In this document: positions 25,001 through 37,000 of the stretch, piece after piece
Position numbering within the stretch: position 1 is the stretch's first letter
Layout of the letters: the number at the start of each line of letters is the position of its first letter
Notes under the pieces: generated by a model
What the model was told of the DNA's origin: nothing
What the model saw: the letters and a program-made list of their open reading frames with translations, nothing else
Databases searched by the model: none
DNA from: Zhengitettix transpicula
Lineage: Eukaryota; Arthropoda; Insecta; Orthoptera; Tetrigidae
Direction of reading: 5' to 3'
DNA length: 64,000 nucleotides
Assembly (NCBI GenBank): GCA_037074705.1
Contig: CM073590.1
Coordinates: 210,720,746-210,784,745 of the forward strand
Position numbers and translations under genes: made by a program

Positions 25001-28000
25001 CTAGTTGTATTATTAAAATAACACTTCTTAAATAGTCGAAAAACGCTGTTTTGTAATAGACTATTATTTTTAAAGTTAAATTTAGTATTTCAGGTTATCT
25101 TTAAAATAAGAACAATTGAGGCAAGTGAGAAACTGTGATAAAAGTGTATTACTTGTTGTACATTACACCTTGTAATAGGAGGAGACAATCATAATAGAAT
25201 AATCCCTCTCCCGGAAGTAAAGGTGTTTTACATGTTGCATAATCGAATAGGCGCTCAATTTATCTGATGAGGAGTGTACTCTTAGATTTGTACTTAAAAA
25301 GGCTGATTTTGCATACGCATTGGCCAAGGGTCTCCTTTGACTAAGAACAAGTTAACTTCAATATTTCTATTTGAAATATTTATTTATAAAATACATTAAC
25401 TTAATAAAAAATTATCACAGGAGTTAATTGAAGCAATGAAATGTTTTCTTAGTTGAAAGAAAAAGTTATTTCCGGTAACCATTTTTTTAAAAAAATTAAG
25501 TCAGCGTTGTTATACGGTGTAAATTTGGTTCAGTTTTTTTGTTTACTGTGAACAACATTTTCTTTTGTTAATTGTATATTGCTACGTAAATTTGCCGCAC
25601 ATAAGGCCAGTGCTTCTACTTCTTTTAACCCTCTGGCGAAGACGATTATCAGTTTTCTTTCTATTTGTAGAGCATCAACTCAAAAAAACAAAGTGAATGT
25701 TTGACATTGACTGACACAAGCGTTACAAAAGTTTGACGTTTTTTTAAAAAGGTAATTTACCTGAATCTCCCATGAAAAGTTTACAGAAGTCGTCGAAGTC
25801 ACCTCTGTATCCTTCGAGCAGTTTGCAGTGGTGGTAATATGAGACGCAGGTGTCCTTTGCGTTACGTGCCACGTAGATTATCTTCAAGAACAACAAGATA
25901 TGTGTTAATGAACACGTTTTTGGTGCTAAAAAGGTTTCCAATATTAAGGAGTTTATTATTAAAATATAACCTTTTAAATCTATTTTAGCTTTTTTTTTGT
26001 ATTTAGAAAAATTGTCATAAAAAAATGAAAAATTTACGTCTAATTGAAAATTAATAATACGAAAGATAGCCAAAAGGCTATATTTTATTTTCTAATGATT
26101 AGAATTTAAATTTTATTAATAAACACATAAACATTAGAGTGTCCAAAATCCAATGCGCCATCAATAACCAAAACCCAATTTTTTTCTTGTTCTATTACAA
26201 ATTTTTACACCATAAGTTTGTCCAAATTTTTAAATAATATAAAATATCCATCATTCCTAGATCTACTAATACACTTTCTTTTTGATAAAAAAAACTAACA
26301 AGGACCTACTTGACAGGTACAGAAAACATTGTGTATTTTACAAAATCTCGTGCTTACTACATTGGGTGAACAAAATGATCACTTAATACCTGTATCAAAG
26401 GACATATGTCTAATATCAAATTTACAGTTGACAAACAATATGTAGTATCCATCATCGGTTCGAAACATTCGTTGGATTGGCAATTCCATAATGCTTCGTA
26501 TTAAATATAACATCACTGCAATTAACATACAAACTGATACCATGATAATAAGAAAGATAGTCAAAATCAGACAAAAAAGTAATAATACGAATACCACACA
26601 ACGTTTCTGGAAGACTTGTTCCTTTCTTCAGATGCATTTGAGTTTTGTCAACTGGCTCCTGGGGTTGTCTCTCTCTATGCTCTTGCGTTTTCCTGCACCT
26701 GAAGAAAGGAACAAGGTTTCCAGAAACGTTGAGTGGTATTTATATCGTCACTTATTTTTCCTGAATTTGGTAATATTTCTTATTATTAATTTTCAATCAG
26801 AGGTACATTTTTTTATTTTGATACCATGATACTCAATAATGAGTATGTTCACTAATTTTTACGCCAAACGCTCTTTGCTTTTCTATTATTTTTGCGTTTA
26901 ACTTCGTTTTATCTTTGCTTTTGAGTTATTCAACTGGTTTGTGCGTCGTTCGTATGGCTTTAATCACCTAACGATAGCAACAAGGATTGCAGAAACGTTG
27001 TGTTGTATTTACCACTTAATTTTGCCTGTTATTTCGCTATCTTCGTTCCTATGCTGTTATCCACATTTTCTGTTTTCAGGTGTTACTGTTAATTATATTT
27101 TGGTCCTTTTACGTATACGAAATATTCATGCTATGTGTTCTTCTTACAAAAAAATATCAACAAAATACGTTAGACTTTATTTACTGGTTCTTTGTCGGGA
27201 ATGTACCTTTTGAGTTCTTCGAGATGTCCCGTCAGACTTGTAAAGAAAAAGAAAAATTCTTATAATAACCCAGAACTGTATCGTGTCTCTGCCACAAAGT
27301 AACATATCCAAGGGAACATTTTCAGGATATCTGCGATTTCGTGGAGGTGTCCCTTAAATTCTACAAACACAATTTTATTTTTACAACGTTTATTTGAATT
27401 ACTTTATAGAGGTTGACAAAAACAAATAAATGCATAAGTTAATATTGACAAAGGTAAAACATCCATACGAGGCTCAACGCTGATGGGCTGGGACTACTTC
27501 AGAGTATTTAACTTCCTGGATTGCCTCGCAGTGACTCAAATCAACAACGGTTTTTCTCTTGTGACTTTCTCCAATTGACGTACTCACGTTTCAAAATCCG
27601 GAACTGAGCAATCATTATTTTTTAACTTACGACTCAACAGGCATACTTTCTTTCGAAGAACTGTCTGCATACTTTGGCCCATTTTCTTCTGTAGCCTCGC
27701 AGACAATGGGGGGTGGGGGGGAGCCTTACTCAAGTGATTATGCAGAATAAGTAGTAGTGCCTATGTATGAATTATGCAAAATAAATTTAATTTACTGATT
27801 AAAAGTATAAATGGAGGGACCTGGCATTACGATACTTGGATTTAAACCATTCCAATGATACCGTGCCGATGTGGTTTCAGCTTGTGTTTCGGTGGAAGTG
27901 TCCGACGCTCGTTGTGGGACGCCCAAGTGTATCTCGATGGCGGCGGATGGTGTGTGGGCACCCCCACAATTTTCTCAGGATTCCTAGGATTTTTCTGAGT

Positions 28001-31000
28001 CCGTTCATCGACCGCTCAAGTTCGTGGCTGCCAGATTTCAACCTCCCGAAATCTCCAAATTCCTCCGGCAGATGTTTTTAATCTTTCATGATCGTCAGCT
28101 CTGTAAGCTTCTGAAGCTTAATTATTCACATCTAATAAGTTTGGCGTCAATTGGAACTGTCATCCTGCTTAAGGACCGAAACGGTCTGAGACCACCGTCC
28201 GAGTCCGTCAGCTGGAGAAACAGCGGCTTCCTTCTCGAATTATCGCGTTTTAACTAAATGTTCATTACAACTGTAATATTAAGCATATTCCTGCGTGGAA
28301 TAAAATGAGACAACTATCGTTATTGTATTCTTTTTAATTTAGATAAATAACAGAAAAAACCAAAGGCTAAATTAAATACTTCTCAACGTTTCTGCAATCC
28401 TTGCTGCTTAATTTTGTCTCTTATTTCGGCATTTATTTATCTAACTAATAGATTTTTAACACAGACGTATGTATTTCATAGTTTTGTCTCCTTTTTTGTT
28501 CTTATTGTCTCTTCATCTCTTTCATTTCTTAAAATAAAAAACAAACTGAAGATCAGAAAAATGAGTATATCACCGCACCATTGACAATTTATTTGATTTT
28601 ACTTTTTGATAACGGTAAAACACACCACCGTCAAACGTGAAGGAGTAGGGCTGTCGGAAAAAATGCCGAAATTCCGACAGAATTTTTCCGATGGGAAAAA
28701 ACTTAACAATAAAAAATTTATAAACTACACATTTCCTGATAATGTATTGAATCGTTCCTCTTATGGAGTTAATGTTTAGTGCAACGAAGACTTCTGCGTC
28801 ATTTCACACACTATTGTAATGTTTAAAAAATGTCTTGTCAAGTTTTATTACTGAAAACCGCAAATGATTTTGTAATAAACGTATTATATACGGTGAAAGC
28901 AAATTGAGACCGTAATTAATTTACAATGGATTTTCGTTTCCCATTTCATATGATTATTTTATGGCTATTTTCATCTGATATTGACTTTTGAGGACCAATT
29001 TTGGTGAAGGTGATTGAAATTGAAGTAGTTTTTGTACTGATTTTAAATTTGTAATGCCCTCTTCATTTATCGTGGTTAGTATATAGCACATTGTTCCGTA
29101 GATGGTTTCAGTTTCATTTTTAATATCGTAATATTAAATATTTATTTTTCTTAATAAATTTTTCGCGGTTGAGTACTAGGTTCAGATTTTTTGACGAAAA
29201 ATTTATGAATTTACGTCGGGAAAGTTTACATTCATTAATTTATTTTTCGGTTCCCTAGTTCTTTACAGAGATTAAATATTATCCTGTCTGATTTAATTTT
29301 TGTAAAGAAGTATATTTCATTTTCCCAATTTTTGTATCGTTGTATATTATAGTAAATGTAAACTCCATACTATTTGTGAAGAAACGTTCTTAATCATCGG
29401 AGGTCTACAGAAGAAAACTGAATATAATTAAATTTATAACATGCATGATAAAAATAAACAGAAATTTTAACTGACTTGAATAAACCTTAATTAAATGAAA
29501 ATATGCGTGACGTAAGCTCACCTTTGGTTTCTTGGTTCCTTCTTGTATCTGATTAGGCAGCAGATCCCACGGAATGTGAGTCTTGATGAAACGGGGAGAT
29601 TGCAAGTTGCTGACATATTTCACCGAGTCAGAAACGTACGGCGGAAGCTTCAGGTCGGGAAGACGAGGAAGTATGTCGGTGTAATCGAAAAGTGGCGAGT
29701 GTCTGCAGAAGAGAATGAAACATAGCAGGCAGGTGCCGAATTAGTATAACATAACTAACCAAATAAGGAGGCGTGGGCAATCAACACAAGCCCAGTACGG
29801 AAGGAGCGGGAAATCAATTAATTTTGCATTACGAAGATAACATAATTTTAAAGAATCGGGAACTAAATTAATACAAACACAATATATCGATATAAAACAA
29901 AAGACGGACTTATAAATAAATGGCGTTCGAAATATTGGTTATTAGAAAAATAAAATTTATATTGACGTTTCGTCCTTGTTTTACAACCTCTTCAGGTTAA
30001 GTAATTTCATTTATAAATCAGACAAAAAAATTAGAGGAAAATTTTGACTGCCTTGCCTATTGCAATCGAAATGAAACTCTAATTTTATTTTTGTATTTGA
30101 TATTTCTCGACTTGATGAGGTCCTAAACAAGGACAAAACGTCGATATATTTATTTTTTTGTTAATAAGCAATTTTCTGACATTAGATTGTTATTTATTTA
30201 TTGATAAATTTTGGTATAATTTATATATGAAATTACTAAACCTGAAGAGGTCCTTAAACATGGACGAAACGTACGTATATTTAATTTTTTGTTAATAATT
30301 AATAATAACTCTTGTCCGTTTATTTGTTGATAATATTATAAATTTAAGATTTTTTTCATCATTAAAGATGGAGTTACCTTTTGTTTCAGACTTTCAATAA
30401 AAATTACGTAAAAGTATCTAATTCATTAAAGAATCAGGATGGAATAATTTGGACCTGACCGGGAATCGATCCCGGGACCTCCAATTGGTACATCTTTACC
30501 GTCTGATTCAGCTGAGTCGATTCACAGTCAAGTGAGAGTTTTTTCCATCAATTGTATAGACCTGAAGATAGACTCGCCTACAATTTACTTTCTTACACGG
30601 CCTAAATTTAGGACTTCAACGGAGAATTAATATTATGTGTAAATTAATCATATGTGGAATTATTTCCGTTCAATAACAAAGCAAATGCTTTAGAACAAAG
30701 CTCAGCCAAAGAGCATAAGAAATTGAATTAAAGAATCAGGATGAAAATTTCGACCGGGAATCGAACCCGGGACCTCCTCTTTGTTCGTGGTGCTTTTTAC
30801 CATCTGAGGTATCCGAGTCGACTCCCTATCAGACGCGATCATTCTCTAAACATTGTGTAGACATTTAATTAAATTTCATCGCCTCTTTGGCCGAGCTTTG
30901 TTTCAAAGCATATCGTCTGCTCTTGAATTGAAATCATTATACTTGTGATCAATTTACGCATAATATCAATTTTTTATTTTAATAATTTAGGCCGTGGAGA

Positions 31001-34000
31001 ATGTGATTTAGCAAATTTTAGGTGAGTCTGTCTATACAATGGATGGAAAAGGCTCGCGCCTGAAGGAGAGTCTACCTGAATAGCTCAGATGGTGAAGAGC
31101 TCCACGTACTGAGTGGCGATTCCAGATTCGATTCTCAGTCTAGATTTTTCCATTATGATCCTTAAATTTAATTTCATAACCTCTTTGGTCAGGTTTGTTT
31201 CAAATCATTTGCTCCGTTCTAGCTATTTCATTAATTCAAAGAATGTTTCCATCACAACCTCTGGTAATGTCTTCAGTGCGAACCAGAAACCTTAAGAATC
31301 ACAAAGAACATAAAATACTGTATGTTGTCACTTTACTTTATACTTCCCATACAATAGGTTCAAATAGGTATCTCGCAGAAAAATATATCGCAATATTTAA
31401 AAATTCATTTTCCAAACTATGGCAAGTTTAAAATAGACATAAATACAATGAGCTGCATTAATCTATCTGGTATAATTATATATACATCGCTATGTGCGTT
31501 ATTTTAATTCGAGAGGTCAATAAACATTTTAAAAAAAAATCTGAAAATGTTATAGATTTTTTTGAAATATCTACGGATGACGCCAAAATGGCTAGGAACC
31601 CTTAAAAATGTTTAATTTTTTTACTTTATTAAACATCTGTCTATTTATCCCGTAATACTGATTTCAGTTTTCTGAAATAAATCGATGATGCTTACCTCAC
31701 GTAATTAATTCGCTTTACAATCAGAAATGAATATTTAAAACATTTAAATAATAACTTAATTAATTCGTTTTTAATTATAAATGAAAACTTTTAAAATAAT
31801 TATTCTTTGTTGCCCCCCCCCCCCCGCTCCTCGAATGGGTTGGCAATCAGCGAACTGGCCCCGCCGTTCTACACAACTTAAATAAAATAAAAGTTACAGA
31901 TATTTATTTACCTTTTTTATTTTTACCATTCGCCTATTAGTGCAATCTTTCAGAGTTCATCGTACACTACATTGAGTTATTATGACAACAAATTTCAATA
32001 ATATTTTCTTTAAAAATTGCGTGTATCAAATATGTTTTGCCAGTTCCCAGTGAAATACACATCTACTTTTTCATTTTCCCGTGACGTCCAGATGTATTTC
32101 TGAAATTTGTACATTTATATTTCAAAATCGCGGAGATTACAGGGGGATGAATATTTGACCAACGGTCATTTAGGAGAGTTAATTTCCGATTAAAAAAAGA
32201 ACAAACATCGTCATTCATCAAGCATCAAGAAGTATATTTGGAAAGAGTTTGGCTGAATTCCAAGAAATTCGGTTACAAATATTATTTTTAAAGTTTGTAA
32301 ATAGAGATTTCGAGGTTGATGAAGTACCTTAGTGGCTAGCGGGGTGTAATAAGTTGTGGATCTTAGTAGCCATCGGAGTTTTGAAACTAGTACGTTTCTA
32401 GAACGACGATAATTGACTAAACATCCACAGAAATTGTGGGATTGGAATCTTCTACACAGAAATGAATTAAAACGTAACTTACTATTGCTGGAATTTAGCG
32501 AATTATGAATATCGAGTTGAATAATAAATCTTAAGTCATCAAAATAAATATACAGTATGTATATATAGGACGCTGATTTCGTACGAGACAGCAAACAATT
32601 CTGGAGGCCGACGCCTGAGCCAGTGGTCAATCCCCGAGACCAACGCCTAGCAGTGGTCCTACCCATGTTCCTTGATAGGGGTATTAAGGGATAGTTTTGT
32701 TTGCCCTATGTAGCAGGAATTGCAATTAGAGCAAGAGATTTTGTAAGCTACACAATGTTTGCTGTAGGTGTCAAGTGGGTCCATGTTGTTTTTAATCAAG
32801 TAGGAAAGGGTACTACTAGATCTGTAAATGATGAATATTTGATATTCTTTAAAAATTTGGACGAATTTGTGATGTAGAAATTTGTAATAAGGAAGTACGA
32901 TGAAAAAAATTGGATTGAGGTGTTTGGGGACGACTGACAGTACAATATTGTATTTTGTCCAATCTAATGTTTGTGTGTTTATTAATAAAAATGTAAAGGA
33001 TACTCATTAGAGATTAAAGTGTTTCGGACAATATTTATGTTGTGTTGATGGAACTCTGAGTTTGAAAGTAATTTAGTTCTGTCGACAAGATTGTATACCA
33101 TAGCTCTCTTTTGTTTTGAAGGATGATCAGAAAGAAAATTGAGATTTTTCTGAACCAATTGGTGAGAGTGGAAGTATTATGAATGGATACTGTGACATCA
33201 AGAAAATTATAAATAAATAAATATATTGGAAGCGCACACATGCCGTGCATTACATTACAACCTTTCCTTGCTGTAAGCTACGATAGATTTACGTCTACTC
33301 CTACATTTTACAATATGATATCTTTCACAAACTTCTAAACACAACTCACACACACACTCGTCTTTTGGTTCATGAAATAGTTTGTTTAAGCACACTTTAT
33401 GGTGAAAGCCATGGATCGTCAGTCTCGTCTTCGTGTGTCGTAGTTCATGGTTGGCTTCCATCCATGTCCTGTCCTGCATAGCAGATGTTGCATAGAAGTC
33501 CTCCGGTATGTTCCGTTTCCTCTCATACAGATCCTGTAAAAGCTGTCTGAAGCTGGAACCAGCTGGTAGTATCAGATAATATCTTAAATCCTCTATTGGG
33601 AAGGTCTCCCTGGTAAGCTCGTACACTAGCCTCGATCTTGAATTTTGTGGAACTCCTAAAATTATTTTCAGGTATCTAGCCTTTACTCGCTCCAGTTCTT
33701 CCAGTTGTCTGTACGTGAGGTATTCTCCTACTAATTCTAGGCCATACGTCAGAACAGGTAGTACCTTTAGCCTAAACAGGTCCATCGCTGTGCTGATCGA
33801 TAATTGGCTAATGTTTCTGATTTCATTCATAGCTCTAGTGGCCGCCACTGCTCTAGATCTTATATGCAGTCTGAAACTCCTTCAAGAAAATTATGAGAAC
33901 GGTTAAATTCAAGTTCATGGGTGAATTGTAAGTTGGGACGATAATTATTGAAATTATTGACTATTGACTATTGACTATTAACAATACAAAAAATGTCATC

Positions 34001-37000
34001 TACGTATCTTATGTAGCAAAGAGGTTGGAAAGATGTAAAATGTTACATAAATATGTGTAATTTTTATTTTATTTAAGTTGTGAACAGTATCAAGGGGTCA
34101 ATCCGCTGACTGACAAACCATTCGAACAGTGGGCAAAACAGGCTAATTATTTAAAGTTGTCATTTCTGAAGAAAGGGTCAAGGATCCCAGAAACGTTGTT
34201 TGGTATTTATATTATAACTTATTTTGTCTGAATTTGGATATCTTTCGTATTATTAATTTTAAATTCATTTCAAAAATAATTTTTTTTTAGAAATGCTACA
34301 ATAACCCCTAACACCCATAAAAGACTCAAACGAAGGCTTCCACAAGACTTGCACAAATAATTGTCAACCTGTAAATACCTGAACCCAATGCAATAATCCA
34401 GTGGTGTGAAAACATATTTCACATAACCCTCTCTCCAAATACTCTTAGCCATATGATTTCTTATTATATCATAGCAGTGAATTGCATTTTACTTGCAGAC
34501 CCTGCTAAATGAAGTTAAAAAAAAGATTCATAATATAATTTGAATAAAAAAATAATTTACTGGTATAAATGTATTGGAAATTAGAAGACAGCTTTGGGCT
34601 ACTCTTATCAAATTCTCCTGAAAGGTTCGACACATTCTGAGGTGCTTGTTTTTGTAACTTGAGATAGAGGAACTTTGACGTTGCATAATCGCCAGAACCT
34701 AGTGATTGAAGTATTATCAGTCCCGGTCGTGTAAGAGAAATTCACACTCATTATACTACTTTGGATGTTTTTATGACTCGGTTGGCTGACTTTAAATTGC
34801 ATGTTTGTCAAATATTTTTTTTAACTGTTATCAGTATTACTTCCACCGGAGTCCAATCAGTTTCGGTATCTCGAGTAGCCTTCTTGTTTCATGACCACTC
34901 AATGGTAATAACAGGCAAAACAGAGACGAACACTTTACAGAAATATATCGGTTAAGCACCCTTTGAATTATCTATGACACATGAGTTGTGTGCACATTTC
35001 TTTATCCTGTCGCTTCTCTTTATCCGGTCGATCCACAATTTTGGTAAGCGTAGATGTGTTTTTGGTTCGAGAAACGGGTCAACGAATTTCTTTACTAATA
35101 AGCAATGGTTATCCTTGACTTCTTAACCTTGATGTAGTAGTCGTCCTTCGTGAGCTGCCTTGACCCGGCTTAGGGTTTCGGTTCTCACGGATATTTTTTA
35201 GAAGTGATCGCCAGGTACACGGCTTCCTCGAATATAAACTCTCCCTTTTTCTGCTATTGACAATTTCCTCACTCGAATAGTTCCGAGAATCGATAATTTG
35301 TTCTCGTTTCTTTCCTGAAACTGCAGTCTACTATTTTTTCCTGTCCGAGTAAGCAAGAGGCTTTTTTGTCATGCATTTTTCCTCTGTCTCTAAGCATAAA
35401 TACTTTGCCACTCATTTTGTGGACAATATATTGCACATGAGTTGTGTAAGTCTTTTGAGCAGATTGCTTTTCTTTTATGGTCTTCCCATGTTTCCATGGG
35501 GATGTTGGGCTTCACTTTCTGCCTTTTCGGTCTCAGAGCTCGATGAGGTTCTTCTTCTGCTTTCTCTACCATTTTCTCAAAAATTGTTTGGTTGGAAATG
35601 ATACAGTGTGTCGAAAGCTCCATATAATATCACAATATTCAGTTTTTGATATTGCGTTCAATGGCAATTTAATAGATCGAAGATGAAATATGCATATTAA
35701 TCAGTATGTGTAATATTCTTAAATATTTTAAATTTTATCTCCTAATAAACTCGTTTAAATAATTCTCAGATCACTGACTGAGTCAAACTAGTGGTTCAAA
35801 ATGTGATATCCCATCGTTATTATTTCTATATATATTCGGAAACAGAAGATACCGCCGGGTTATGACACACCACCTTGAAAAATTAAGGTATTCTAGAAAG
35901 TTATTTTATTAATTAGGCAAAATCGTAACTTAAGTTAAATGGAGTTGAAGAACAGAAGACGATAATGAAGTTTATAACCGATTTCAAACAATTTATTTAT
36001 TAAATTATAAAACAACTCTTCGGTTCTTGTTTGTACCTTCTTAATGTCTTTTCTAATTATCACTAAATGTTAAAAGCTCTTTTACAGTATATTTAAAAAT
36101 TTCACTAAATTTTGGAAGTTTATGGAAGTATATTATGAATAAATTTTCTGATATTGGTTTTAAACTGCATTATCTATATTATATAAACAGACGTAAAAAT
36201 ATAATCTTTAAAAGTCACACCTATGATCAATTTATTGATTTTCATTGAAGTCCCAAATTTAGACCTTGAATGAGAACGTGATTTGTTAAATTGAAGGTGA
36301 GCCTGTATTCAGGTTATACAATGTATGGAGAAGACTCGCGCCTGACAGGGAGTCGACTCGGATAGCTCAGGTGGTAAAGAGCACCACGGACCAAGTAGAG
36401 ATCTTGGTATAAGATTTCCGATCGGTCTAGATTTTTCCATTCGGAACCTGTAGTTAAATAGAGTTTAAAGCACCAAATATCTACAGTACAGTACGCGGTT
36501 CGCGTGAATTTGTGGTTAGCGATCGGGTAAACTCAGGTTAATATAAAAGGCGTACATAAGTCTGAAATGCATGTTTATAATAAATATTTGCTTTTCAGAT
36601 CTTCGCAGTGGGTCTATATTAATATTAAGAGTTCTGAAATCACACTATAGAGGTTCAGACACTTACTGGACCTCCACAAGTGCAATGAAGTGCAGATTCC
36701 CAGAATTCAAAGCCTAACGCTCTAAGGAGAAGTCAAATTTCAGTTAAATTCAGCCTTTGCGACGCGAGTAAACAAATTCCCTTTGAACGAAATGTCATTT
36801 ATCAAGAGATTTTGTAAGTTTTAAATTTCAGTCTGACCTCTGTACTTGTAATTTATAATACGATTAATAAATTTAATATAACTCTGCTCGGAGATCTAAG
36901 GTTATGGCGAAGCCGAGCCTTTAGGGGAGTGCGACAGTGGTGTCGGTTCACGACGTCCAATACTTCTAGACCGGCGCTCATTTACACAAATGGATTCATT

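Noticed and set aside
26491..26829. 112-codon plus-strand ORF
   Set aside because: Runs through PLE and class B repeat sequence; hydrophobic composition is a by-product of AT-rich DNA.
30467..30830. Possible tRNA genes (B-box GGTTCGATTCC with nearby A box)
   Set aside because: Acceptor and anticodon stems do not form, and a shared non-tRNA tail occurs in four copies; called SINEs instead.
32211..32666. 151-codon minus-strand ORF
   Set aside because: Mostly AT-rich sequence running out of the PLE remnant; no domain and no splice context.
33715..33906. Plus-strand ORF at 33.7-33.9 kb
   Set aside because: Antisense shadow of the LINE ORF.
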